From NCBI RefSeq assembly GCF_025753795.1, contig NZ_JAOWPS010000001.1, positions 186,001 through 250,000 on the forward strand: a stretch of 64,000 bases of DNA, read 5' to 3'. Under the pieces are notes generated by a model that saw nothing but the letters and a program-made list of their open reading frames with translations, was not told where the DNA came from and did not search any database. The stretch comes from Mesorhizobium sp. YC-39 (lineage in GTDB: Bacteria; Pseudomonadota; Alphaproteobacteria; Rhizobiales; Rhizobiaceae). Each line of letters starts with the position of its first letter. Within the stretch, counting starts at the first letter, position 1. Shown here in pieces: positions 54,762 to 63,455 of this stretch. The position numbers and the translations under genes are program-made.

Positions 54762-56126
54762 ATGGACCGCAGCCCTTTCTTCGCCGATCTCCTGAACACC
54801 ATCGCCGATCGCGGCCGGATGATGCTGAACCTCGTTCGCGGCGACGAGCCGGTTTCGGCCGACAGCCTGGCGCGTCTGTGCACGCGCTTGCTTTCCAGCC
54901 AGGGCGAAGCCTCGGGCGTCGCCTATGCCCGCGAAATCCTCGAGCGCTGGCGCACCCTCGATGCTGACGGGAGGCTGGCTTTCCTGCATGTGCTGCGCGA
55001 TCGTTTCGGCACCGATCATGGCAGGCTCGCCGCCGCGGTGGATGCCTATCGCTCAGTACCCGACGATCGCACGGCGCTCGCATTGCATGACGCAGCCGAG
55101 CCGGCCAGGCAGGAACTGCTGCGCCGCCTGAACCTGGCGCCCGGCGGCATCGAGACATTGGTGCGCATGCGCGAGGATCTGCTTGCCCGGTTAACCACAT
55201 CGCCAGACCTTGCCATCGTCGACGCCGACTTCACGCATCTTCTGTCGTCGTGGTTCAACCGCGGCTTCCTGGTGCTGCGGCGGATCGACTGGTCGACGCC
55301 AGCCAACATCCTGGAAAAGATCATCCGTTACGAGGCGGTGCATGCCATCCACACCTGGGACGATCTGCGCCGCCGCATCGAACCCGACGACCGGCTCTGC
55401 TACGCGTTCTTTCACCCGCAGCTCGGCGACGAGCCGCTGATCTTCGTCGAGGTCGCGCTTACCCGCGCCATGCCCTTGACGATCGCCGAGCTGCTCGCCG
55501 ACGAGCGGCCGCCGGTGCAGCCTCGGCAGGCGACGACGGCGGTGTTCTATTCCATCTCCAACTGCCAGGAGGGGCTGCGCGGTATCTCCTTCGGCAATTT
55601 CCTCATCAAGCAGGTGGTCGAGGATCTGCGCCGCGACCTTTCCGGCCTGACCGATTTCGTCACGCTCTCGCCGGTGCCGGGCTTTGCCCGCTGGCTGACC
55701 GAGCAGACCGGCCCATCCGCCGCCGAGGCGCTGAATCTCGTCGCCAACGAGGGTTGGCATGCCGACGCCGCGCTGCGCGAGCGCGCAGGCCAAGTCCTGC
55801 TTCCCCTGGCGGCGCAGTATTTCCTCGAAGCCCGCACGCCCTCAGGCAAGGTGATCGACCCGGTCGCGCGGTTCCATCTCGGCAATGGCGCTCGGCTGGA
55901 GCGCATCAACCTTCTCGGCGACCTGTCGCCTCGTGCCTTGCGGCAGGCGCATGGCCTGATGGTCAACTACAGCTACAAGCTCGACGACATCGAGAAGAAC
56001 CACGAATTGTTCGTCGCCAAAAACGATGTAGCGGCCGCGCCCACCGTGCGCCGCCTGCTGCCGAAACCCGCAACAAGGCCGGCCGCGCCGCAGCTTCTGC
56101 CGCCTGGCCGATCCGCCCAACCCTAG
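54762..56126 (+). CDS. matA: Malonyl-CoA decarboxylase
   Basis: The 454-residue protein matches the MCD family: N-terminal helical domain to ~residue 130, then the GNAT-like catalytic domain with ALTRAMPLTIAELLADERPP, AVFYSISNCQEGLRGISFGN and the catalytic-region NFLIKQVVEDLRRDLSGLTD and TLSPVPGFARWL. It decarboxylates malonyl-CoA to acetyl-CoA. ATG at 54762 is used; a TTG three bases upstream is in frame. matB follows, as in the rhizobial mat operon for malonate use. Confidence 0.95.
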   Translation: MDRSPFFADLLNTIADRGRMMLNLVRGDEPVSADSLARLCTRLLSSQGEASGVAYAREILERWRTLDADGRLAFLHVLRDRFGTDHGRLAAAVDAYRSVPDDRTALALHDAAEPARQELLRRLNLAPGGIETLVRMREDLLARLTTSPDLAIVDADFTHLLSSWFNRGFLVLRRIDWSTPANILEKIIRYEAVHAIHTWDDLRRRIEPDDRLCYAFFHPQLGDEPLIFVEVALTRAMPLTIAELLADERPPVQPRQATTAVFYSISNCQEGLRGISFGNFLIKQVVEDLRRDLSGLTDFVTLSPVPGFARWLTEQTGPSAAEALNLVANEGWHADAALRERAGQVLLPLAAQYFLEARTPSGKVIDPVARFHLGNGARLERINLLGDLSPRALRQAHGLMVNYSYKLDDIEKNHELFVAKNDVAAAPTVRRLLPKPATRPAAPQLLPPGRSAQP

Positions 56127-56245
56127 AGCCGGATGATTTCAGGTCGAATCGACCTGAAATCTGAATCCGGCTCTAAATCTAAAGAGATAGAGCATGATGT
56201 CGTCCGAAAACCACTTCACACTTTTCGGCATCATGCTCTGGAGAA
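56125..56245. repeat. Palindromic repeat pair between matA and matB
   Basis: Two large palindromes: AGAGCCGGAT ... ATCCGGCTCT around TTTCAGGTCGAATCGACCTG (56125-56174) and GCATGATG ... CATCATGC (56191-56237). The first overlaps the matA stop codon. They could form RNA stems that modulate matB expression relative to matA. Confidence 0.7.
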
Positions 56246-56249
56246 ATAC

Positions 56250-57776
56250 ATGAGCAATCATTTGTTCGATGCTTTTCGCGCGCGGATGCCGGCGCCCGGG
56301 AGACTCCTGATGGAGACGGATGACGGTCGCTCGCTCAGCTATGGCGACATGCTGGCGCGGTCGGCGCAACTGGCGCACGCGCTGCTGCAACTGGGCGTCA
56401 AGCCGGGCGACCGCGTCGCCGTCCAGGTCGAGAAAAGTCCCGAGGCGGTCCTGCTCTATCTCGCTTGCCTGCGCACCGGTGCCGTCTTCCTGCCGCTCAA
56501 CACCGCCTACACGCTGACCGAGCTCGGCTATTTCTTCGGCGATGCCGAGCCGCGCCTGGTCGTCTGCGATCCCCGCAGCGCAGCCGATATCGAACCGTTG
56601 GCGCAGGCATCGGGCGCCACGACGGTGACGCTTGGCCGCAACGGCGAAGGCTCGCTGACGGAGCAGGCCTCGCGGCAATCCGCTGATTTTCATGACGTGG
56701 TGCGCGGACCGGACGATCTGGCGGCGATCCTCTACACGTCGGGCACGACCGGCCGCTCGAAAGGCGCCATGCTCAGCCATGAAAACCTCGCCTCCAACGC
56801 GCGTGTGCTCGTCGACCACTGGCGCTTCACCAGCAAGGACGTGCTGATCCACGCGCTGCCGATCTTCCACACGCATGGCCTGTTCGTCGCCACCAATGTC
56901 ATCCTGATGGCCGGCGCCGCAATGCTGTTCGAAACCAAATTCGACCCGGCCCGCATCGTCTCGCTGCTGCCGCGCGCCACGGCGCTGATGGGCGTGCCGA
57001 CCTTCTATGTACGTCTGTTGCAGCAGGACGGCTTGACTCAGCAGTCGACGAAGAACATCCGCCTGTTCATCTCCGGCTCGGCGCCGCTTTTGGCCGAGAC
57101 GCACAAGGCCTGGCGTGAACGCACTGGCCATTCGATCCTCGAGCGCTACGGCATGACCGAGACCAACATGAACACGTCGAACCCCTATGATGGCGAGCGG
57201 CGCGCCGGCACGGTCGGCTTCCCACTGCCCGGCGTCGCGTTGCGCATCACCGATCCCGACGGCGGCGGCACGCTTGCCCAGGGCGAAGTCGGCATGATCG
57301 AGGTGAAAGGGCCTAATGTCTTTTCCGGCTATTGGCGCATGCCGGAGAAGACCAGAGCCGAGTTCCGCGACGATGGTTTCTTCATCACCGGCGATCTCGG
57401 CCGGATCGACGCCGACGGCTATGTCCACATCGTCGGACGGGGCAAGGACCTGATCATCTCCGGCGGCTACAACATCTATCCGAAGGAAGTCGAGAGCGAG
57501 ATCGACGCCCTTGCCGGCGTCAGCGAAAGCGCCGTCATTGGCGTCGCCCACCCGGATTTCGGCGAAGGCGTCACCGCGGTCGTGGTGCGGGCCCCGGCCT
57601 CGGCCGTCACCGCCGCCGATATTGTCGGCGCCATCGCCGGGCGGATCGCCAAATACAAGCACCCGAAGCAGGTGATCTTCGTCGACGAATTGCCGCGCAA
57701 CACGATGGGCAAGGTGCAGAAGAACGTGCTGCGCGAGACCTACAAGAACCTCTACGTTTCTCAGAAAGCCGGCTAA
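56250..57776 (+). CDS. matB: Malonyl-CoA synthetase
   Basis: The 508-residue acyl-adenylating enzyme has AAILYTSGTTGRSKGAMLSH (P-loop), ILERYGMTETNMNTSNPYDG, with the RYGMTE-N-M context of malonyl-CoA ligases, ITGDLGRIDADGYVHIVGRG and the C-terminal catalytic Lys in PRNTMGKVQKN. It activates malonate with CoA and ATP. The frame extends upstream through the repeat, but MSNHLFDAFRARMP at 56250 is the natural start, preceded by GGAGAAA. Confidence 0.95.
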   Translation: MSNHLFDAFRARMPAPGRLLMETDDGRSLSYGDMLARSAQLAHALLQLGVKPGDRVAVQVEKSPEAVLLYLACLRTGAVFLPLNTAYTLTELGYFFGDAEPRLVVCDPRSAADIEPLAQASGATTVTLGRNGEGSLTEQASRQSADFHDVVRGPDDLAAILYTSGTTGRSKGAMLSHENLASNARVLVDHWRFTSKDVLIHALPIFHTHGLFVATNVILMAGAAMLFETKFDPARIVSLLPRATALMGVPTFYVRLLQQDGLTQQSTKNIRLFISGSAPLLAETHKAWRERTGHSILERYGMTETNMNTSNPYDGERRAGTVGFPLPGVALRITDPDGGGTLAQGEVGMIEVKGPNVFSGYWRMPEKTRAEFRDDGFFITGDLGRIDADGYVHIVGRGKDLIISGGYNIYPKEVESEIDALAGVSESAVIGVAHPDFGEGVTAVVVRAPASAVTAADIVGAIAGRIAKYKHPKQVIFVDELPRNTMGKVQKNVLRETYKNLYVSQKAG

Positions 57777-57787
57777 CGGCGTGGAGC

Positions 57788-58906
57788 TCAGGCTGCCGGC
57801 TTCTGCCGGTTCGAGAACACGGAGGGCCGCGCGTTGGGATGAGCCGGCATGGCGCGCGGTGCGTAAGGCGCCTCGGCGCCCAGCTCCTCTGCCGCATGCC
57901 AGGCCCAGCGCGGATCCCACATGGCGCCGCGCGCCATGCAGATGAAGTCGGCCTTGCCGCTGGCGATGATCTCTTCGGCCTGCCGCACGCCGGTGATCAG
58001 CCCGATCGCCATCGTCGGAATACCGGCCTTGCGCCGCACCGCTTCGGCAAAAGGCACCTGATAGCCGGGGGACAGCGGGATTTTCTGGCGCGGATCGAGC
58101 GCTGCGCTCGACGCGTCGATATAGTCGCAGCCGAGCGCTTTCAATTCCTTGGCCAGCACGATCGTATCCTCGATCGTCCAGCCTCCATCCACCCAGTCGG
58201 TGGCGGACACGCGCACGCCCATCGGCTTGTCCTGCGGCCACGCAGCCCGCGCTGCCGCGAAGGTTTCGAGCACCAGCCGCATGCGGTTTTCGAGGCTGCC
58301 GCCATAGGCATCGGTCCGCACATTCGATAGCGGCGATAGGAACTGATGCATGAGATAGCCGTGGCCGGCATGCAGTTCGATCAGGTCGTAGCCGATGCGT
58401 TCGGCACGGCCGACAGCGGCCACATAGTCCGACTTGAGCTCCGCGATGTCGTCCGGCGTCATCGCCCGTGGCACATGCCAGCCCTGGTCATAGGCCAGCG
58501 CTGAAGGCGCCACCGTCTGCCAGGCGCCTTGCTCCTCCGTCAGTGGCTTGCCGCCGAGCGCCGGCGGCAGGGTCGATCCCTTGCGGCCGGCATGGCCGAG
58601 CTGGATACCATGCCTGGCGACGCCATACTGCCGGCAGAAATCGATGATCCGCTTCAGCGCCCGCTCATTGTCGTCGGTGCACAAGGTCGCGCATTTCAGC
58701 GTGATCCGGCCGACCATGTTGACATTGGTAGCCTCGGTCATCACCAGCCCGCCGGAGCCGCCCAGCGAGAACTGGCCAAGCTGCAATATGTGCCAGTCGG
58801 TGGCGGAACCCTCGACCGAATTGTACTGGCACATTGGCGACACGACGATGCGGTTCGGCAAGGTCAGCGCTCTGAGCGAGATCGGCGAAAACAGAGCACT
58901 GGTCAT
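57788..58906 (-). CDS. NADH:flavin oxidoreductase, old yellow enzyme family (YqjM-like)
   Basis: The 372-residue FMN enzyme starts LFSPISLRALTLPNRIVVSP, then MCQYNSVEGSATDWH, with the Cys of YqjM-type enzymes, HGIQLGHAGRKGST, and ELHAGHGYLMHQFLSPLSNV with the catalytic His pair. These enzymes reduce the C=C bond of enones or enoates and can serve ring-reduction steps. The ATG at 58906 follows GAGGAAATCGGG. It is convergent with matB. Confidence 0.93.
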   Translation of the reverse strand: MTSALFSPISLRALTLPNRIVVSPMCQYNSVEGSATDWHILQLGQFSLGGSGGLVMTEATNVNMVGRITLKCATLCTDDNERALKRIIDFCRQYGVARHGIQLGHAGRKGSTLPPALGGKPLTEEQGAWQTVAPSALAYDQGWHVPRAMTPDDIAELKSDYVAAVGRAERIGYDLIELHAGHGYLMHQFLSPLSNVRTDAYGGSLENRMRLVLETFAAARAAWPQDKPMGVRVSATDWVDGGWTIEDTIVLAKELKALGCDYIDASSAALDPRQKIPLSPGYQVPFAEAVRRKAGIPTMAIGLITGVRQAEEIIASGKADFICMARGAMWDPRWAWHAAEELGAEAPYAPRAMPAHPNARPSVFSNRQKPAA

Positions 58907-59005
58907 TTCCCGATTTCCTCCCTTGCGCCGTCCGCACCATGCCAAAGCCGGAAGAGCGGGGCATGCGCAATGATTCTCAATATGAAACCTCGGCCGGTGC
59001 TCCAG

Positions 59006-59032
59006 AAAAAAGGCCCGCTGCTTTCGCAGCGG
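59006..59032 (-). terminator. Rho-independent terminator of the minus-strand catabolic operon
   Basis: On the minus strand CCGCTGC-GAAA-GCAGCGG followed by GCC and TTTTTT, ~48 bases past the cupin stop codon. It closes the operon that begins beyond the window's right end. Confidence 0.85.
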
Positions 59033-59079
59033 AGCCAGGTCCTGGGAGGAATTTGCGGGAAGAGGAACTGTGTAGTCTG

Positions 59080-59475
59080 TCAGGCCGGTAACTCGGCCTT
59101 TTCGGCCTCGCTGCCGGCCCCACCCGGTGGCAGGAAACTCGCGGCGAAGGCCAGAGCGCGCAGCGGCGCATCGCCGACAGGCGCGATCGTGTGTACGGCG
59201 TTCGGCGGAATGTGGATCAGGTCGCCGGGCGCGACCTCGCGCTTCTCAGTGCCGATCTGCATCAGCGCGCGACCTTTGAGCACATAGTAGAATTCATGCG
59301 TGTTGTGCCGGTGCGGCTCCAGATGCGAGCCGGCTGCTATCTCGAACTCCGAGACATATTCGAGATAGGAGCCTTCGGTCTCGGCGCGCATCGCTTCCTT
59401 CGGCACCATGAAGTAGGTGCGGCAAGTGCCGCCATGTTCGATGGTCGGTTCGATCCTTGCGTTGGTTACGTTCAT
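59080..59475 (-). CDS. Cupin-domain protein
   Basis: A 131-residue single cupin with the metal motif AGSHLEPHRHNTHEFYYVLK (His, His, Glu ligands) and the second motif GDLIHIPPNAVHTIAPVG. It is the last gene of the minus-strand operon. Such cupins can be isomerases, dioxygenases or binding proteins; the function here is open. Confidence 0.9.
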   Translation of the reverse strand: MNVTNARIEPTIEHGGTCRTYFMVPKEAMRAETEGSYLEYVSEFEIAAGSHLEPHRHNTHEFYYVLKGRALMQIGTEKREVAPGDLIHIPPNAVHTIAPVGDAPLRALAFAASFLPPGGAGSEAEKAELPA

Positions 59476-59501
59476 GTCAATCCTCCGCTATTGGATGCGC
59501 C

Positions 59502-60221
59502 TTACTGCGCCAGGTAACCGCCATCGATCACCAACTCGCTGCCGGTGATGAACGAAGAATCGTCGCTTGCCAGGAACAGGCAGCCATTCGCCACCTCGCG
59601 CGGCGTTCCCATCCGGCCCATCGGCGTCTGCGCGATGATGCCGGCATTCATGTCGTCCGACTGGGCTTCGACCAGCGGCGTGCGGATCAGTCCGGGATGC
59701 ACCGAATTGACCCGGATGTTCTCGGGCGCGTAGGTCACCGCGGCATTCTTGGTCATGTTGCGCACACCGCCTTTGGCGGCATTGTAGGCGGCAGCACCCG
59801 CAACCCCGACGCTGCCCCAGATCGACGAGAAATTGACGATCGAACCTTTGCCGGCCTTGCGCATCGCCGGCAGCACCGTCTTGATGCCGAGGAAGCTGCC
59901 GGTGAGATTGACGGCAACGACCGCGTTCCAGGCGTCGAGATCGGTCTCCATCAGCTGCTCATAGGCGCGCACGATGCCGGCATTGTTGACCAGTATGTCG
60001 AGCTTGCCGTGCCGGGCGAGGATCGTCTCGACCGCCTTCGCCCAATCGTCCGGGCTGGAAACGTCCAGCGTCAGCGCCTCGATGCCCTTGGCCGGCTTCA
60101 CCGGCTTGACGTCGCCGGCATAGACGGTGGCGCCTTCCTCGGCGAACAGCTCGGCAACCGCGCGGCCGATGCCCTGCGCCGCACCGCTGACCAGCGCTAT
60201 CTTTCCATCAAGCTTTGCCAT
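59502..60221 (-). CDS. SDR-family oxidoreductase
   Basis: The 239-residue enzyme has IALVSGAAQGIGRAVAELFA, DVKPVK, NNAGIVRAYEQL, catalytic Ser (FSSIWGS), Tyr and Lys in YNAAKGGVRNMTKNAAVTYA, and a C-terminal GSELVIDGGYLAQ. A GGGGAGG site precedes the start. Part of the minus-strand operon between a monooxygenase-fold gene and a cupin gene; its substrate is unknown. Confidence 0.93.
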   Translation of the reverse strand: MAKLDGKIALVSGAAQGIGRAVAELFAEEGATVYAGDVKPVKPAKGIEALTLDVSSPDDWAKAVETILARHGKLDILVNNAGIVRAYEQLMETDLDAWNAVVAVNLTGSFLGIKTVLPAMRKAGKGSIVNFSSIWGSVGVAGAAAYNAAKGGVRNMTKNAAVTYAPENIRVNSVHPGLIRTPLVEAQSDDMNAGIIAQTPMGRMGTPREVANGCLFLASDDSSFITGSELVIDGGYLAQ

Positions 60222-60240
60222 GAAGGCGCCTCCCCAGAAT

Positions 60241-60540
60241 CTATTTGCTGATCATCGTCATCAGCCGGATGTGCGGCGGCACCGCGAACAGCTCGTCGGC
60301 GCGGCGGGCGAACTCGTGCAGGTATGGCATTTCCATGTGCTTGTCCCACTCCGCCCGGTTCTTCCAGTTTTCATAGAAGGTGAACTCGGCCGGCCTGTCG
60401 TCGTCCTGATGCAGGTCGTAGTCGATGCAGCCGGGCTCCGCCCGGGTCGCATCGATGAGCGACAGCAGGAACTTCTTCGTCTCGTCGATCTTGTGCGGCC
60501 GGGCGACGAGATGCGCGACCACCGTCAGTTGCTTCGACAT
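60241..60540 (-). CDS. Antibiotic biosynthesis monooxygenase (ABM) domain protein
   Basis: A 99-residue ABM-fold protein: LTVVAHLVARPHKIDETKKF, EPGCIDYDLHQDDDRPAEFT and FYENWKNRAEWDKHMEMPYL. This group includes YgiN-type quinol monooxygenases. The start at 60540 follows AAGAGGAGA. It sits between an alcohol dehydrogenase and an SDR gene in the operon and may oxidise a cyclic intermediate or be a co-factor-free isomerase. Confidence 0.92.
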   Translation of the reverse strand: MSKQLTVVAHLVARPHKIDETKKFLLSLIDATRAEPGCIDYDLHQDDDRPAEFTFYENWKNRAEWDKHMEMPYLHEFARRADELFAVPPHIRLMTMISK

Positions 60541-60557
60541 GTTTTTCTCCTCTTGGG

Positions 60558-61535
60558 TCAGGCCGTCAGCGTGACCTTGATGCACTGGCTGGCGTCCTTG
60601 CCGAGCTCGAACGCCGCGACCGCTTCGTCGAGGCCGAATGTGTGGGTCTGGATCGGCGTCAGGTCGATGCCGGTCCGCTCCAGGAAGCGGATCGCCGCCG
60701 GCCACACGCCCGGCGAGCCGATGCAGCCCTTGACCGTCAGGTTCTTGATCTGGATCTTGCCGAGTTCGACCGGGATTTTGCGGCCGATATTGATGCCGAC
60801 CATCGACACGCGGCCGTCCTCGCGGGCGAATTCGAAAGTGTTGGCCAGCGAGGCATCGTGGCCGGACGCCTCCACCACAAGATCGGCGCCCTTGCCGCCC
60901 GTCAATTCCATGACCTGCGCGACGGCTTCCTGTGCCGGATCGACGGCCTCGGTCGCTCCCAGCCGCAGCGCCACCTCGCGGCGGCGGGCGATCGGGTCGA
61001 CGACGATGACGCGCGCACCCATGCCGATCGCCGCCGCCGCCGAGACCAGGCCGATCGTGCCGCCGCCCGAAATCACCACGGTCTCGCTGGCATTGGTGCC
61101 GCCCGAGCGTAACACCGCATAGAAGCCGCAGGTGAACGGCTCGATCAGCGAGGCGCGCTTGTCGTCGATGCCTTCGGGCAATTTGTGCAGCCAGTCCGGA
61201 TTGACGGAGAAATACTCGCGGTCGGCGCCATCCATCGAGAAGCCGAAATGGTGCAGCCGCTCCGGCGTGCGCACCACGCATTCGCCGACGACACGGTCGC
61301 CGACGCTCCAGCCCTTGACGCCACGGCCGACCTCGATGATCTCGCCGCACCATTCGTGGCCGGGCGTCACCGGATAGGAGATCGGGATGATGTAGCGGCC
61401 CGCCAGCAGTTCGTAATCCGAATGGCAGATGCCGACGGTCCTGGTCTTGATCAGGACCTCGCCATCGCCGATGCCGGGCATCGGCCTGTCGACGATCACA
61501 GGCTTGTCGGGGGTTTCAAAGACCAGCGCGCGCAT
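60558..61535 (-). CDS. Zinc-type alcohol dehydrogenase family protein without structural-zinc lobe
   Basis: The 325-residue MDR protein has the catalytic zinc ligands in VGICHSDYELL (Cys) and TPGHEWCGEIIEVG (His-Glu), and the NAD site VVISGGGTIGLVSAAAAIGM. After GDRVVGECVVRTPERLHHFG the usual four-cysteine structural zinc loop is missing, and the protein is about 20-30 residues shorter than typical members. Similar short forms occur among sorbitol/threonine-type dehydrogenases. It is in the minus-strand operon and probably oxidises a polyol or cyclic alcohol. Confidence 0.9.
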   Translation of the reverse strand: MRALVFETPDKPVIVDRPMPGIGDGEVLIKTRTVGICHSDYELLAGRYIIPISYPVTPGHEWCGEIIEVGRGVKGWSVGDRVVGECVVRTPERLHHFGFSMDGADREYFSVNPDWLHKLPEGIDDKRASLIEPFTCGFYAVLRSGGTNASETVVISGGGTIGLVSAAAAIGMGARVIVVDPIARRREVALRLGATEAVDPAQEAVAQVMELTGGKGADLVVEASGHDASLANTFEFAREDGRVSMVGINIGRKIPVELGKIQIKNLTVKGCIGSPGVWPAAIRFLERTGIDLTPIQTHTFGLDEAVAAFELGKDASQCIKVTLTA

Positions 61536-61555
61536 TTCGATGTCTCCCGTGTCGT

Positions 61556-62572
61556 TCAGCCGACCGTCTCGACCATTCCGGTCGCCGCCGACTTGATGAT
61601 GCTTTCGAGGATGGCGATGTTGTTGATCATGTCCTCGCCGGTGATCGGATAGGCCTGCCGGCCGCGCACCGCCGCGGCGAAGGCCACCAGATTGTCGCGC
61701 ACCGGTTCGGCCGGACCGACCTCTTCCACTTCGATCGGCGTGCCGGTCGAGGCGCTGGTCACTACCCAGCCGGCCGGCGCCTCGACATGGGCCTTGTCGC
61801 GCACCTCGATCCAGCCCTTGGTGCCGAACACGGCAAAGCGTGAGACGAAGGGCGTGGCGAGCGTCGCCGAGACATAGGCCGTGCCGCCGCCATGGAAGCG
61901 GATATGCGCGCTCAGCGTGTCGCCTTGCGGGATCTGCGACGCGAGGTTCTCGCAGGCGACGCGGACATCGCGCGCCGGCCCGAGCAGCTTCGCCGACAGG
62001 TCGGTCAGATGGATGCCGGTCGCGGTCATGCCCGCCGCCGGCGCCTGGCTGGCGTTCAGCCGCCAGTTCGACGGATCGAGGCCGAGGAACTTGTCATGGC
62101 TGAAATTCGCCTCGACCTGCAGGATGCGGCCGAGGCGGCCGTCGGCGGCGGCCGCCAGCATGCCGGCGATCGGCGGCTCGAAGCGCCGCTCATGCCCCAT
62201 GCCGAGAACGAGACCTGCCTCCCTGCACAGCGCCACCGCCTTTTCCGCTCCGGCCTTGGTCATCGCCAGCGGCTTTTCGCAAAAGACGTGCTTGCCCGCC
62301 GCCACCGCATCCTCGATCTGCTGTTCGTGCAGCGAATGCGGCGTCGCCAGTATGACGGCTTCGACGTCGGGATTCTGTAAGGCGTCGGCATAATTCGCGA
62401 GCAGCTTCAGGCCATGCTCCGCGCAGAATTCCTCGGCTCCGGGCGCGGGTTCCACGGCGCACACCACCTCGAGATGCGCCCTGGCGCCCTCTAGCACCAC
62501 CACCATCTTGCGGCCCCACCAGCCAAGGCCGACCATTGCCACCCTGACGGGCCTGTCCTGTGCTGAAGTCAT
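61556..62572 (-). CDS. Gfo/Idh/MocA family dehydrogenase
   Basis: The 338-residue protein has VAMVGLGWWGRKMVVVLEGA, ATPHSLHEQQIEDAVAAGKH, FCEKPLAMT and GHERRFEPPIAGML. It is clearly paralogous to the protein at 51973-52971, including a shared DPSNWRL/DRSNWRL segment and APAAGMTATGIHLTDLS. I use the ATG at 62572; a TTG at 62617 would add a low-complexity Glu/Thr/Ser tail. It lies between the dehydrogenase at 60558 and an SDR gene. Confidence 0.9.
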   Translation of the reverse strand: MTSAQDRPVRVAMVGLGWWGRKMVVVLEGARAHLEVVCAVEPAPGAEEFCAEHGLKLLANYADALQNPDVEAVILATPHSLHEQQIEDAVAAGKHVFCEKPLAMTKAGAEKAVALCREAGLVLGMGHERRFEPPIAGMLAAAADGRLGRILQVEANFSHDKFLGLDPSNWRLNASQAPAAGMTATGIHLTDLSAKLLGPARDVRVACENLASQIPQGDTLSAHIRFHGGGTAYVSATLATPFVSRFAVFGTKGWIEVRDKAHVEAPAGWVVTSASTGTPIEVEEVGPAEPVRDNLVAFAAAVRGRQAYPITGEDMINNIAILESIIKSAATGMVETVG

Positions 62573-62620
62573 GCTCGGTTCCGATTCTGATGCTGTTTCT
62601 GCCGTTGCTTCGGGCAACGA

Positions 62621-63400
62621 TTATGAAGCCGAGTAGCCGGCATCGGTCATCAGCACATGGCCGGTAATGCCGCTCGCCGCATCCGACGCCAGGAAGGCGA
62701 CAGACGCCGCGATTTCGGCCGGCTGCAGGAGCCGCTTCATCGGCGTGTCATTGATCCAGGTCGCCATCACGTCGGGCTGCGCCGCGCCGACCTTCTTCAG
62801 CATCTCGGTCTCGGTGTAGCCAGGCCCGACCGCATTGACGCGGACATTATAGGGCGCCCATTCGACGCCGACGACGCGGCAAAGATGGGCGACGCCGGCT
62901 TTGGAGACATCGTAGCCGGCATGCAGTTCCGGCCGCACCGCCTTGATGCCGGCGATCGAGGAAATGCACACGATGCTGCCGCGCTTGCGCTCGACCATGC
63001 GCTTGCCGAAGGAGCGCACGCAAAAAAAGATGCCGTCGAGGTTGATCGACATGCAGCGGCGCCAGTCCTCGTCGGAATGATCCGCGGTCGTGCTTTCGTA
63101 GGAGATGCCGGCATTGGCGACCAGTATGTCGATCGCGCCAAACTCCTCGTTGAGGCGCGCCGCGGCTTTCTCGACATCGGCGCTGTTGGTGACGTCGACC
63201 TTGATGCCCTTGGTCTTGAAACCTTTGTCCGACCATTCCTTGGCGGCATCGACCACGCGGTCGGTGACATCGGCAAGCACGACCGTCGCACCGAGGCTGC
63301 CCAGCCGCTCGGTGATCGCGCTGCCGATGCCGCCGGCCGCACCGGTCACGATTGCCGTCTTGCCCTCGAGCGAATAGTTCGCGAATGCATTGCTTGCCAT
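62621..63400 (-). CDS. SDR-family oxidoreductase
   Basis: The 259-residue enzyme has AIVTGAAGGIGSAITERLGS, NAGISYESTTADH, CISSIAGI, the catalytic Tyr and Lys in YDVSKAGVAHLCRVVGVEWA, and the end GHVLMTDAGYSAS. The ATG at 63400 follows GGAGGAAAC. It belongs to the minus-strand operon and is the third SDR of the region. Confidence 0.93.
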   Translation of the reverse strand: MASNAFANYSLEGKTAIVTGAAGGIGSAITERLGSLGATVVLADVTDRVVDAAKEWSDKGFKTKGIKVDVTNSADVEKAAARLNEEFGAIDILVANAGISYESTTADHSDEDWRRCMSINLDGIFFCVRSFGKRMVERKRGSIVCISSIAGIKAVRPELHAGYDVSKAGVAHLCRVVGVEWAPYNVRVNAVGPGYTETEMLKKVGAAQPDVMATWINDTPMKRLLQPAEIAASVAFLASDAASGITGHVLMTDAGYSAS

Positions 63401-63455
63401 TTCGATGTTTCCTCCAGTCATCAGTATTGGGTCGCGACAGCCGGGCGATCGCCGC

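Noticed and set aside
56139..58241. A 700-codon open frame on the minus strand
   Set aside because: Antisense to matB and out of frame with the old-yellow-enzyme gene; no domain visible.
59006..59032. Hairpin read as an intergenic repeat
   Set aside because: It has a T run on the minus strand and occurs once in the window, so a terminator for the cupin operon explains it better.
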